DNA of 64,000 nucleotides from JAIBJN01 sp963842305 (lineage in GTDB: Bacteria > Actinomycetota > Thermoleophilia > Gaiellales > Gaiellaceae): positions 310,001 to 374,000 of the forward strand of contig CAWJFW010000002.1 of NCBI GenBank assembly GCA_963842305.1, read 5' to 3'. A program made the translations under genes and the position numbers. The notes beneath the pieces are model-generated. The model ran no database searches. It saw nothing but the letters and a program-made list of their open reading frames with translations, and was not told the DNA's origin. Below, piece after piece: positions 19,062 to 27,004 of this stretch. Each line of letters starts with the position of its first letter. Position 1 is the first letter of the stretch.

Positions 19062-19604
19062 ATGCGGAATCGGAGAAAGAATCGACTCCTCAGGCGTCTG
19101 GCTCTCGGGCTCGCGGTGGCGGCGTTCGTGGCTCCGGCCGCCTCGGCGGCTCTGGACGAGGGTGGCACGGCTCAGTCCGGCGACGACAACAGCGCCCTGA
19201 TCAAGGGCGATGACAAGGTGCTCGTCGGCGACGACAGCACCGGCATCGTTATCAGGGGCGACGACAAGGTCTTCGCAGCGGCTCCCCAGGGCGACGGCGT
19301 CCTCGTCAAGGGCGACGACAAGGTGATCCCGACTGCCGCCTGGCAGTACACGCAGATCGCCTACCGGCACGCGATGCCGCAGGACTACCGCGGCTTCGAG
19401 GCGCAGATTCGGACTGCCGAGCCGGTCCAGTTCACGGGTGGCAAGCCTGTAGGCCGCCAGGTCCCGATCGCGGCCACCGGCACCGGCAACGACTTCGACT
19501 GGGCCGACGGCCTCGTCGGTGCGGTCGTCGCGCTCGGTATCGCCGGCATGGCATACGCCGCGGTGCGCTCCACGCGGGGCATGGGCCGCCCGGCCACGAC
19601 CTAG
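19062..19604 (+). CDS. Secreted, membrane-anchored protein with GDDKV repeats
   Basis: 180 residues. A basic N-terminus (RNRRKNRLLRR) and hydrophobic core give a signal peptide ending near 'APAASAALD'. The mature N-terminal part repeats an acidic unit: 'IKGDDKVLVGDDS', 'IRGDDKVFAA', 'VKGDDKVIPTA', spaced 15-20 residues apart. The C-terminus has one TM helix ('LVGAVVALGIAGMAYAAV') and a basic tail, so the protein would be anchored with the repeats outside. ATG 19062 follows GGAAGGGAGGAAGGAAG. Unknown function; the repeats could bind cations. Divergent from the carboxylate-amine ligase. Confidence 0.7.
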   Translation: MRNRRKNRLLRRLALGLAVAAFVAPAASAALDEGGTAQSGDDNSALIKGDDKVLVGDDSTGIVIRGDDKVFAAAPQGDGVLVKGDDKVIPTAAWQYTQIAYRHAMPQDYRGFEAQIRTAEPVQFTGGKPVGRQVPIAATGTGNDFDWADGLVGAVVALGIAGMAYAAVRSTRGMGRPATT

Positions 19605-19620
19605 GCACGGTTTCACGGGT

Positions 19621-19648
19621 ACGAGCGGGTCCTTCCGGGCCCGCTCGT
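19621..19648 (+). terminator. Hairpin between the GDDKV protein and DUF192 gene
   Basis: Twelve-base arms at 19621-19632 and 19637-19648 pair with one G-U wobble around a TTCC tetraloop. It starts 16 bp after the stop of the upstream gene. No T-tract follows, so it may be a weak intrinsic terminator or an mRNA-stabilising stem. Confidence 0.5.
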
Positions 19649-19662
19649 CCTGTGCTGGCAGG

Positions 19663-20202
19663 ATGAGGGTCGTGCGTCTGCTCACGACACTCGTCTGTCT
19701 GGCCTCGCTGCTCGCCACCTCGGCGTGCGGGGACGAGGAGTCGAGCTCGCCGACCACAACCGTCTCGGGCTCTGCGGGAATCTCGAGCGCTCCGGAGGCC
19801 ACGACGACGACCGAGCCCGAAGAGACCGGGCCCGCCGTCACGATCGAGACGGCCGCGGGCGACCAGGTCGTCGTGCCGGTCGAGGTCGCGGACAGTCCGG
19901 AGGAGCGCGAGGTCGGCCTGATGAACCGCACCTCGCTTCCCGAGGATTCCGGGATGATCTTCCTCTTCGACGAGGACTCGAGCGGGGGCTTCTGGATGAA
20001 GGACACGCTGATCCCGCTCTCGATCGCCTTCGCCGCCGCCGACGGGACCATCGTCAGCATCCTCGACATGGAGCCGTGCGAGGCCGACCCGTGTGAGATC
20101 TACGACCCGGGCGTGACCTACCGAAGCGCGCTCGAGGTGAACAAGGGTGCCTTCTCGCGCTGGGGCGTCGCGGAGGGCGACGTGCTCACGCTGCAGTCGT
20201 GA
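19663..20202 (+). CDS. DUF192 lipoprotein
   Basis: 179 residues. Lipoprotein signal: hydrophobic stretch ending in the lipobox 'LLATSAC' (Cys about residue 22), then a Ser/Thr/Pro/Glu linker ('TTTVSGSAGISSAPEATTT'). The DUF192 domain (residues 55-178) shows 'EREVGLMNRTSLPEDSGMIF', 'GGFWMKDTLIPLSIAFA' and 'RSALEVNKGAFSRWGV'. The fold is known from structures but its biochemical role is unclear. ATG 19663 is the first start after the hairpin; GTG 19672 is an alternative. Ends 17 bp inside the convergent RidA gene. Confidence 0.87.
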   Translation: MRVVRLLTTLVCLASLLATSACGDEESSSPTTTVSGSAGISSAPEATTTTEPEETGPAVTIETAAGDQVVVPVEVADSPEEREVGLMNRTSLPEDSGMIFLFDEDSSGGFWMKDTLIPLSIAFAAADGTIVSILDMEPCEADPCEIYDPGVTYRSALEVNKGAFSRWGVAEGDVLTLQS

Positions 20203-20579
20203 CGACTGCCTCCGCCTCGATCTCGAGAAGCCAGCGAGGATCGAGGAGCGCCGCGACGACCACGGTCGTATTGGCGGGCCGGACCTCCGAGAACGCCTCC
20301 CCGTGGGCTTTTGCGAATCCGTCGAAGGCGGCCGCGTCGGTCAGGTAGACGCGGGTGCGGACGACGTCTTCGAGCGAGGCGCCGGCCTGGCGGCAGCGCG
20401 TCGGCGACGATCTCCAGGCAGCGCTTCGTCTGGCCGTAGGCATCTGCGGGCGGATCGGATCCGTCCGCCATGATCGGCGCGGAGCCGGCGACGAAGACCC
20501 GGTCGCCAACGCGCACGGCGCGCGAGTAGCCGACGACCGGCTCGTACGGGGATCCGGAGGAGACGATCTGGCGCTCCAC
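20186..20579 (-). CDS. RidA family protein (one frameshift)
   Basis: YjgF/YER057c/UK114 family, which hydrolyses reactive enamine/imine intermediates. The N-terminal piece has 'GYSRAVRVGDRVFVAGSAP' and 'ADAYGQTKRCLEIVADAL'; after a frame change near 20395 the protein continues 'GASLEDVVRTRVYLTDAAA' and 'VRPANTTVVVAALLDPRWL', ending 'EIEAEAVVTTAA'. The Arg of 'VVRTRVY' and Glu near the C-terminus are the family's active-site residues. The frameshift is in a G/C-rich run and is probably an assembly error. Confidence 0.85.
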
Positions 20580-20602
20580 GTCGGCTACTAGTATCGCCGA
20601 CC

Positions 20603-21416
20603 GTGAGGGCGCTCGAGCAAATCGACACGTGGCCGTCGCCGACCGCGGCGGTCAGCGTCGTCACCGAGGCGGGGGTCGTCGGCGCCCGCGGCCCCGCGGA
20701 CGTCGTCTTCCGCTGGGCGTCCGTCACGAAGCTCGCTGACCGCCTACGCGGTGCTCGTCGCGGCGGAGGAAGGGGTCCTCGATCTCGACGAGCCGGCGGG
20801 GCCGCCCGGGTCGACGGTGCGCCATCTGCTCGCCCACGCATCGGGGCTTCCCTTCGAGGGCGACGTGCCGATCGCCAGGCCGGGCGAGCGACGCATCTAC
20901 TCGAACGCCGGCTTCGACCTGCTCGGCGGGCGGCTGGCGGAACGGGCGGAGATGCCGTTCGCCGAATACCTGCACGCAGCCGTCCTCGAACCGCTCGCAC
21001 TTACCGGCGCCGAGCTGCGCGCGCGCCCCTCGGAGGGCATCTGGGGCACGCTCGCCGACCTGGTCGCCTTCGGACGTGAGCTGCTCGCCCCGACCCTCGT
21101 CGCGGCGGAGACGCTCGGCGAGGCGACGACGACCGTCTTTCCTGGCCTCGGCGGTGTCCTGCCCGGCCTCGGACGCCAGGATCCGAACGACTGGGGCCTT
21201 GGCTTCGAGCTGAAGGACGCCAAGCGCCCGCATTGGACAGGCTCGACCAACTCGCCGGAGACCTTCGGCCATTTCGGCGGCGCCGGCACGTTCCTCTGGG
21301 TCGACCCCGACGCCGGAGCCGCATGTGCCTGCCTGACCGATCTGGAGTTCGCCGACTGGGCCCTCGCCGCCTGGCCCCTGCTCGCCGACGACGTCCTGAC
21401 CGAGCTTGCCCGCTGA
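20603..21416 (+). CDS. Beta-lactamase-like serine hydrolase (one frameshift)
   Basis: Class C beta-lactamase/esterase fold. The catalytic SxxK is 'WASVTK' (about residue 42) and the YxN is 'IYSNAGFDLLGGRLAE'; 'LLAHASGLPFEG' is the usual loop. A frame change near 20738 joins 'SVTKLA' to 'LTAYAVLVAAEEGVLDLDEP'. No signal peptide, so a cytoplasmic esterase or amidase is more likely than a secreted beta-lactamase. At about 270 residues it is shorter than the family average. The GTG start lies 12 bp after a TAGTAT box, suggesting a nearly leaderless transcript. Confidence 0.8.
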
Positions 21417-21426
21417 GCGAACCCGT

Positions 21427-21723
21427 CTAGGCTCCGGCGCCGACGATGGCGTCGTACGCCGCCTGGTCGCAGGTCGCCACGGCTGAGGGAGTGAGTGCGC
21501 GCAGTGTGCCGCGAGCCCGGTCGCCCGGCCGCAGCACGCCATCCGGTCCGTCGAGGAGCCCGCTCAGGACGACCGCGAACTGCTCCCCGGCGTCGAGCCC
21601 CTCGCCGGGACCGACCTCGTGGCGCTCGAGCTCGCGCGCCAGCTTGGTAAGCGTCTCGCCGGGAAGGACGGACAACTCGGCGACGCGCGCCAGTTCGTGG
21701 ACGGTCGCGGCCTGGTGCCTCAA
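21427..21723 (-). CDS. Minimal cyclic-nucleotide-binding-like domain protein
   Basis: 98 residues from a TTG start. The order 'ELARVAELSVLPGETL', 'RHEVGPGEGLDAGEQFAVVLSG', 'GVLRPGDRARG', 'LRALTPSAVATCDQAAYDAI' matches the beta-roll of Crp-type cNMP-binding domains, but without the phosphate-binding cassette Arg in its usual context and without a DNA-binding domain (the longer quotes are contiguous pieces of at most 20 residues in the protein). It could be a degenerate sensor or structural domain. Convergent with the serine hydrolase and divergent from the Nudix gene, 14 bp apart. Confidence 0.5.
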   Translation of the reverse strand: MRHQAATVHELARVAELSVLPGETLTKLARELERHEVGPGEGLDAGEQFAVVLSGLLDGPDGVLRPGDRARGTLRALTPSAVATCDQAAYDAIVGAGA

Positions 21724-21737
21724 GTAGGCTCGATCCT

Positions 21738-22268
21738 ATGGCAACGTCAGCGCAGCTCGCAGAGTGGCGTTCGTGTCCGCGCTGCCTCTCACCGCTGGAA
21801 CACGCCGAGGGCTCCGTTCGCTGTGCCTCCTGCGGGCTCCAGGAGTATGCGAACCCGGCGCCCACGGTCAGCGCGGTCATCCGTGACGAGGAGGGGAGGG
21901 TCCTCCTCGGGCGCCGTGCCATCGAGCCGGCCGCCGGACTCTGGGACCTGCTCGGCGGCTTCATGGACGAGGGCGAGGAGCCCCTCGACACGCTGCGGCG
22001 CGAGCTCGTCGAGGAGACGGGCCTCGGCGTGGAGCCCGGAGCGTTTCTCGGCGCGATCCCCGACCGCTACGGCGAGGACGGGAACGCGACGATCAACCTC
22101 TACTGGGAGGCCGATCTCGCGGCGGGAGAGCCGCGACCGGCAGACGACATCGCGGAAATCGCGTGGTTCCCGATCGAAGACCTCCCGCCCCGGAACGAGT
22201 TCGCGTTCGAGAACACCGTCGAGCTGCTCGGCCGCGTAGGAGCGACCTTCCGCCAGGCGCCCGCCTAG
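21738..22268 (+). CDS. Nudix hydrolase with N-terminal zinc ribbon
   Basis: 176 residues. N-terminal Cys4 ribbon 'CPRCLSPLEH...CASCG', as in NudC-like and related Nudix proteins, then the Nudix box 'GGFMDEGEEPLDTLRRELVEETGL', which fits GX5EX7REUXEEXGU (pieces: 'GGFMDEGEEPLD', 'RRELVEETGL'). 'ANPAPTVSAVIRDEEGRVLL' precedes it. Hydrolyses nucleoside diphosphate-linked compounds; the exact substrate (NAD+, ADP-ribose) is unknown. The EamA transporter starts one base after its stop. Confidence 0.9.
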   Translation: MATSAQLAEWRSCPRCLSPLEHAEGSVRCASCGLQEYANPAPTVSAVIRDEEGRVLLGRRAIEPAAGLWDLLGGFMDEGEEPLDTLRRELVEETGLGVEPGAFLGAIPDRYGEDGNATINLYWEADLAAGEPRPADDIAEIAWFPIEDLPPRNEFAFENTVELLGRVGATFRQAPA

Positions 22269-22269
22269 C

Positions 22270-23115
22270 GTGCTCGGCCCGCTGCTCGCGCTCACCGCGA
22301 GCCTGAGCTGGGGCTTCGGCGACTTTCTCGCAGGACTGCGGACCAGGCGCCTTCCGGTGGTGACCGTGGTCGTCGTGTCGCAGACGGCCGGGCTCGCCAC
22401 GATCGCCCTCGTCGTCGCGCTCCGCGGTGTCGGCCCCCCGGATGCCCGCTACCTGGGGTATGCGGCGCTCGCAGGCGTGGCGGGAGCCATCGGCATCACG
22501 GCCCTCTACAAGGGGCTCGCGGTCGGCCCGATGAGCATCGTCGCCCCGATCTCGGCGACGGCCGCGGTCGTCCCGGTCGTTGCCGACCTTCTCGAGGGCG
22601 GTCGGCCGAGCTCGGTACAGGCGGCCGGCATCGGCCTCGCAATCGTCGGCGTCGTGCTGGTCTCGCGCTCCCCGGGACCCGACGGCGGCCATCCGGACGC
22701 GGCGAAGGGAGTCGCGCTGGCGCTCGTCGCGGCGCTCTCGTTCGGCTTCCTCCTGGTTGCGCTCGGCGAGGCCAGTAAGGGGGACCCGTACTGGGGCACG
22801 CTCATGATGCGCGGCACCTCGTTCTCGCTCTTCGTGCTGACAGCGATCGCGCTTCGCCCGAGCTTCGTGCTCGGCCGCTACGACCTGCCGGTCCTGCTCC
22901 TCATCGGCGTCCTCGACACCGCCGGAAACGCGCTCTTCGCGGTCGCGACGACGAAGAGCCTGCTCAGCGTCGCCGCGGTCCTCGGCCAGCTCTATCCGGT
23001 GGTGACGGTGCTCCTCGCCCGCCTCGTCCTCGGCGAGCGCGTCTCGAACGGGCAAGGCGTGGGAATAGGGAGCGCCTTCGCCGGGGTGGCGCTCATCAGC
23101 ATCGGCAGCACGTGA
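22270..23115 (+). CDS. EamA/DMT family transporter
   Basis: 281 residues with ten predicted TM helices in two EamA repeats ('LLALTASLSWGFGDFLAGL' starts the first; 'ALALVAALSFGFLLVALGEA' the second; 'LARLVLGERVSNGQGVGIGSAF' closes it as the family does). Drug/metabolite exporter superfamily; substrate unknown. GTG start at 22270 immediately follows the Nudix stop, so co-transcription is likely. Confidence 0.87.
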   Translation: MLGPLLALTASLSWGFGDFLAGLRTRRLPVVTVVVVSQTAGLATIALVVALRGVGPPDARYLGYAALAGVAGAIGITALYKGLAVGPMSIVAPISATAAVVPVVADLLEGGRPSSVQAAGIGLAIVGVVLVSRSPGPDGGHPDAAKGVALALVAALSFGFLLVALGEASKGDPYWGTLMMRGTSFSLFVLTAIALRPSFVLGRYDLPVLLLIGVLDTAGNALFAVATTKSLLSVAAVLGQLYPVVTVLLARLVLGERVSNGQGVGIGSAFAGVALISIGST

Positions 23116-23142
23116 CGCGCCCTAGCCGGACGGTCAGGAGGG

Positions 23143-23160
23143 ATAGGCCAAACGGCCTAT
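23143..23160 (+). repeat. Perfect inverted repeat ATAGGCC-AAAC-GGCCTAT
   Basis: Seven-base perfect arms around a four-base loop, 27 bp after the EamA stop and 37 bp before a 45-codon ORF. It could end transcription of the transporter or act as an operator for the small ORF. No T-tract follows. Confidence 0.55.
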
Positions 23161-23196
23161 ACAGGCATTCGCCCGAGGAGCCGATATTCGGCGCAC

Positions 23197-23334
23197 ATGG
23201 ACGGGACACACTCGATCGAAGACCACCTGCGCGACGACTGGGTCGACGCCTGGATTGCGGAGGGACTCGACGCCGTCGAGACGTTCCTCCGCAACCATGC
23301 GGCGTTCGACACCTTTCTGGAAGACCGCGAGTAG
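23197..23334 (+). CDS. 45-residue acidic small protein
   Basis: ATG 23197 to TAG 23332-23334. The peptide is acidic and amphipathic, with 'DHLRDDWVDAWIAEGLDAVE' and 'TFLRNHAAFDTFLEDRE'; it has no signal or TM segment. A GAGGAG ribosome site lies 16-21 bp upstream, somewhat far. Codon use is biased to G/C at third positions as in real genes. I do not recognise a family; small Asp/Trp-rich helical proteins of this size are common and unstudied. Confidence 0.5.
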   Translation: MDGTHSIEDHLRDDWVDAWIAEGLDAVETFLRNHAAFDTFLEDRE

Positions 23335-23353
23335 GCGGGCCGAAGGCCTCGAA

Positions 23354-23677
23354 CTAGGCCTCTTGCGTGAGGCCGAGCGACCGCTCGAGCATCCGCTTCG
23401 GCTGAGCGCCGATCGCGGCAGCGGCGGGCTCTCCACCCTTGAAGAGGAGAATCGTGGGGATCGACAGGATCCCGTAGCGCTGCTGCAGCTCGGGCTCCTC
23501 GTCGATGTTCACCTTGACGACGCGGAGCTCCTCCGCGCGTTCCTCGGCGATCTGCTCGAGGATGGGCGAGACGGCACGGCACGGGCCGCACCACTCTGCC
23601 CAGAAGTCGACGATCACCGGGGTTTCGCTACCAAGCACCTCGGTGTCGAACTGAGAGGTCGTGATGGCTTCTGTCAT
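23354..23677 (-). CDS. trxA: Thioredoxin
   Basis: 107 residues, standard thioredoxin length. Active site 'DFWAEWCGPCRAVSPILEQ'; cis-Pro in 'YGILSIPTILLFKGGEP'. General cytoplasmic protein-disulfide reductase. A second, divergent thioredoxin is encoded in the grd operon at 45444. Divergent from the ileS-like gene, 28 bp apart. Confidence 0.95.
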   Translation of the reverse strand: MTEAITTSQFDTEVLGSETPVIVDFWAEWCGPCRAVSPILEQIAEERAEELRVVKVNIDEEPELQQRYGILSIPTILLFKGGEPAAAAIGAQPKRMLERSLGLTQEA

Positions 23678-23705
23678 GACCCTTCAAACGTAGACTGGTC
23701 GCCAA

Positions 23706-26700
23706 ATGTTCCGCCCCCTGCCGCGCCTCCCCGACTACCCCGCGCTCGAGCTCGAGATTCTCGCGTGGTGGGACGAGCACCGCATCTTCGAGCGGCTGCG
23801 TGAGCAAAACCGGGGCGGGCCGACCTGGAGCTTCTTCGACGGCCCGGTCACGGCCAACAAGGCGCTCGCGATCCACACGGCCTGGGGCCGCACGCTCAAG
23901 GACGTGTTCCAGCGCTACAAGGCTCTGCGCGGATTCAACCAGCGCTACCAGAACGGGTTCGACTGCCAGGGCCTCTGGATCGAGGTTGGTGTCGAGCGCG
24001 AGCTCGGGCTCAACTCGAAGACCGAGATCGAGGAGTACGGGCTCGCCGAGTTCTCGCGCAAGTGCCGGGAGAAGGTCGTGCGCTCCGCGACCGAGCTGAC
24101 GAGGGGCTCCAAGCGCCTCGGTCAGTGGATGGACTGGGGCAACGACTACTTCACGTTCTCCGACACCAACATCGAGTACATCTGGCGCTTCCTGCGGCGG
24201 ATGCACGACCAGGGCTACCTGTACGAGGGCCACCGCTCGACCGAGTGGTGCCCCCGCTGCGGGACGTCCATCTCGGCGCACGAATTGGTCGGCCACTACG
24301 AAGAGCGCAGCGACCCGTCGCTCTTCGTCCGGTTCCCGCTGCTCGATCGACCGGGGCAGTCGCTGGCGGTCTGGACGACCACACCGTGGACGTTGCCTGC
24401 GAACGTCGCGGCCGCGGTGAATCCCGAGGCGGAGTACGGGCTTCGACCCGACGGCGAGTGGTGGGCCGTCTCGCGGGCACCCGACGCCGAGTTCGTCGAA
24501 CGGGTGACCGGCGCCGATCTCGCCGGCCTCCGCTACGAGGGCCCGTTCGACCAGCTGCCCGCGGCAGCGGACCTCGAGCACCGGATCATCCCCTGGGAAG
24601 ACGTCTCCATGGAGGAGGGCACCGGCATCGTCCACATTGCCCCCGGCTGCGGCGCCGAAGACTTCGAGCTCTCACGCGTGCACGACCTGCCCGTGCTCAT
24701 GCCCGTGGACGAGGCCGGTCGGTTCTACAGCGACTACGGATGGCTGCACGGCCTGAGCACGGTCGAGGCTGCGGAGCAGATCGTCGTCGACCTGGGCGAG
24801 CGCGGGAAGCTCATCTCGGCAGGCGAGATCGAGCACCGGTTCCCCTTCTGCTGGCGCTGTCATACGCCGCTCATCTTTCGGATCGCCGACGACTGGTTCA
24901 TCGCCGTTGACGAGCTGCGCCCGAAGCTGATGGCGGCGAACGAGACCGTCGCGTGGACCCCGGAGTACTTCGGCAAGCGCATGGAGGACTGGCTCCGGAA
25001 CATGGGCGACTGGAACATCTCCCGGCGCCGGTACTTCGGGCTGCCGCTGCCGTTCTATCCCTGCGACTGCGGGCTGCTCACCGTCGTGGGCTCGAAGGCC
25101 GAACTGACGAAGCTCGCCACCGCAGGGCTGGATGGGCTCCAGGAGCTCCACCGGCCCTGGATCGACGAGGTGACGATTCGCTGCGAGGCGTGTGGCAACG
25201 AGGAAGTACGCCGCATCCCGGAGGTGGGAGACGTCTGGCTCGACGCCGGCATCGTCCCGCTCTCGACGCTCGGCTGGGAGAACCCGGAGTGGATCGAGAA
25301 CGGCTATGCGACCGGGGCTTCGGCCGGGCTCTCCGGCGCCGATCTCCCCGACCATGCGTACTGGGAGACCTGGTTTCCGGCGGACTGGGTCTCGGAGATG
25401 CGCGAGCAGATCAGGTTGTGGTTCTACTCGCAGCTGTTCATGGCGGTCGCGCTCGTCGGCCGGTCGCCCTTCCGCAGCGTCCTGGGCTACGAGAAGATGC
25501 TCGACGAGCGCGGCCAGGAGATGCACGGCTCCTGGGGGAACATGATCGATGCGGAGGACGCCTTCGAGCGCATGGGCGCCGACGTCATGCGCTGGCAGTT
25601 CTGCGCGCAGCCCCCCGATCGCAACCTGCTTTTCGGCTACGGCCCGGCACAGGAGATCAAGAAGAAGCTTCTGACGCTCTGGAACTCGGTGCGCTTCCTG
25701 GTCGACTACGGGAACATCGAGAACTTCACTCCCGTGTACGCGGACCTTGCCTCGCCGCCGGTCGACGCGGGCTCACGGGTGCTCGATCGCTGGCTCGTGG
25801 CGAGGACGCAGCAGTTCGTCGCCGAGGCGACGCAGGCGCTGGAGGGCCAGCTCACGCATCGGCTGATCGAGAGCTTCGAGGAATTCGTCGACGACCTGTC
25901 CAACTGGTACATCCGCCGCTCGCGCCGGCGCTTCTGGGACGGGGACGAGACCGCGCTCAGGGTGCTCTGGCATGCCCTCGTGCAGGGCATCCGCGGAATC
26001 TCGCCCGTGATGCCGTTCGTCTCCGAGCACCTCTGGCAGAACCTCGTGGCCGGGGCCGACGCCGAGGCCCCGCCGAGCGTCTTTCTCGCCGGCTGGCCGG
26101 AGGTGGGGGAGCCGGACGCTGCGCTGCTGGACGAGGTCAGCGAGGTGCGCGAGGTCGTCGGGCTCGGGCACCGGGCCCGCGACAGCGCCGGGATCAAGCT
26201 TCGCCAGCCGCTTCGATCGCTCGTGATCGAAGGCTCTGAGCTGGCTCTCGCGCACGCCGAGGAGATCGCCGAGGAGCTGCGGGTGAAGTCGGTCGTCTTC
26301 GAGCCTCTGGCCGGGGCGAGCGTCCGCGCGAAGCCGAACCTGAAGCTCCTGGGCCCGAAGCTCGGCCCGCTCCTCCCGGCGGTCCGGGAGGCTCTCGCCC
26401 AGGGCCGCTTCGAGCAGCTTTCCGACGGCGTCGTGCGGGTCGAAGGCCAGGAGCTCCAGGCCGAGGAGGTCTTCGTCGAGCGGGCGGCTCCCGAGGGATG
26501 GGCGCTCGCAGAAGAGGGGTCGCTCTCCGTCGCCCTCGACGTCCGGCTCGATCGCGAGCTCGAGCTTGAAGGGCGCGTCTACGATCTCGTCCACGCGGTC
26601 AACACTCTGCGCAAGGAGCAGGGTCTCGAGCTCACCGACCGCATCGTCCTCACGCTCCCCGACGGCGATGATCTCGACCGCTTCCTCGACTGGGTCAAGT

Positions 26701-26759
26701 CGGAAACGCTCGCCGTGGAGATCGAGCACGGCCCCGAGCTCGCCGTACGCAAGGCGTAG
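23706..26759 (+). CDS. ileS: Isoleucyl-tRNA synthetase homologue with altered HIGH and KMSKS motifs
   Basis: 1017 residues, class I tRNA synthetase of the IleRS/ValRS group: Rossmann core, editing insertion ('AVWTTTPWTLPANVAAAVNP'), zinc ligands 'EWCPRCGTSISAHE' and 'CWRCHTPLIFRIADDW', anticodon-binding domain ('LSNWYIRRSRRRFWDGDE') and the eukaryote-like C-terminal part with 'LKLLGPKLGPLLPAVREAL'. The HIGH position reads A55-I-H-T58 within 'NKALAIHTAWGRTLKD', and KMSKS reads 'EMHGS' (residues 605-609) within 'RGQEMHGSWGNMIDAEDAF'. These are the two ATP-binding signatures. I recall related bacterial proteins with similar changes, so it may be a recognised divergent branch. Whether it charges tRNA-Ile or is a paralogue cannot be told here. 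Confidence 0.85.
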   Translation: MFRPLPRLPDYPALELEILAWWDEHRIFERLREQNRGGPTWSFFDGPVTANKALAIHTAWGRTLKDVFQRYKALRGFNQRYQNGFDCQGLWIEVGVERELGLNSKTEIEEYGLAEFSRKCREKVVRSATELTRGSKRLGQWMDWGNDYFTFSDTNIEYIWRFLRRMHDQGYLYEGHRSTEWCPRCGTSISAHELVGHYEERSDPSLFVRFPLLDRPGQSLAVWTTTPWTLPANVAAAVNPEAEYGLRPDGEWWAVSRAPDAEFVERVTGADLAGLRYEGPFDQLPAAADLEHRIIPWEDVSMEEGTGIVHIAPGCGAEDFELSRVHDLPVLMPVDEAGRFYSDYGWLHGLSTVEAAEQIVVDLGERGKLISAGEIEHRFPFCWRCHTPLIFRIADDWFIAVDELRPKLMAANETVAWTPEYFGKRMEDWLRNMGDWNISRRRYFGLPLPFYPCDCGLLTVVGSKAELTKLATAGLDGLQELHRPWIDEVTIRCEACGNEEVRRIPEVGDVWLDAGIVPLSTLGWENPEWIENGYATGASAGLSGADLPDHAYWETWFPADWVSEMREQIRLWFYSQLFMAVALVGRSPFRSVLGYEKMLDERGQEMHGSWGNMIDAEDAFERMGADVMRWQFCAQPPDRNLLFGYGPAQEIKKKLLTLWNSVRFLVDYGNIENFTPVYADLASPPVDAGSRVLDRWLVARTQQFVAEATQALEGQLTHRLIESFEEFVDDLSNWYIRRSRRRFWDGDETALRVLWHALVQGIRGISPVMPFVSEHLWQNLVAGADAEAPPSVFLAGWPEVGEPDAALLDEVSEVREVVGLGHRARDSAGIKLRQPLRSLVIEGSELALAHAEEIAEELRVKSVVFEPLAGASVRAKPNLKLLGPKLGPLLPAVREALAQGRFEQLSDGVVRVEGQELQAEEVFVERAAPEGWALAEEGSLSVALDVRLDRELELEGRVYDLVHAVNTLRKEQGLELTDRIVLTLPDGDDLDRFLDWVKSETLAVEIEHGPELAVRKA

Positions 26760-27004
26760 AGCGGTTCCTGTACGGAAAGTAGTACTTTTAAAGCATATAG
26801 CTACTTGTTTCAAAGATGGGCCGGTCGGCCTATTGGAACTGGGAACGACGGGAGTTACCGTGGCGCCCACTGGGCGATGCGAACCGCGGGTGTGTCCCTG
26901 GCCATGTAATCCGCGGTGAGCAATCTGGAAAGGCCCGCCGCGCTTACCCCCCGAGCGGCGGGCCTTTCCCGTCTTAGTCGAAGACGCAGAGCCCTGGCCG
27001 TTGC
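26760..27004 (+). other. 245-bp intergenic region with AT-rich patch and stacked hairpins
   Basis: After the ileS stop comes an AT-rich patch (about 26776-26820) unlike the surrounding GC. A possible promoter (TTCAAA at 26815, 16 bp, TATTGG at 26837) points rightward. Downstream are three stems: CGCCC/GGGCG near 26866, ACCGCGG (26883-26889)/CCGCGGT (26911-26917), and the 15-bp terminator-like stem listed separately. The region could encode a small RNA of about 130 nt or simply be the ileS 3' end; I matched it to no known riboswitch. Confidence 0.4.
26927..26975 (+). terminator. Intrinsic terminator with 15-bp perfect stem
   Basis: Arms 26927-26941 and 26955-26969 are perfectly complementary, with a 13-nt loop and the tail CGTCTT. 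The terminator after tRNA-Gly (48214-48245) has the same AAAGGCC/GGCCTTT stem base and a GTCTT tail, so this looks like the organism's terminator style. It would end ileS or a small RNA upstream of the kinase gene. Confidence 0.75.

Noticed and set aside
18953..20069. N-terminal extension of the carboxylate-amine ligase to 771 residues
   Set aside because: The extension is antisense to the GDDKV and DUF192 genes; the family's N-terminus starts at ATG 18953.
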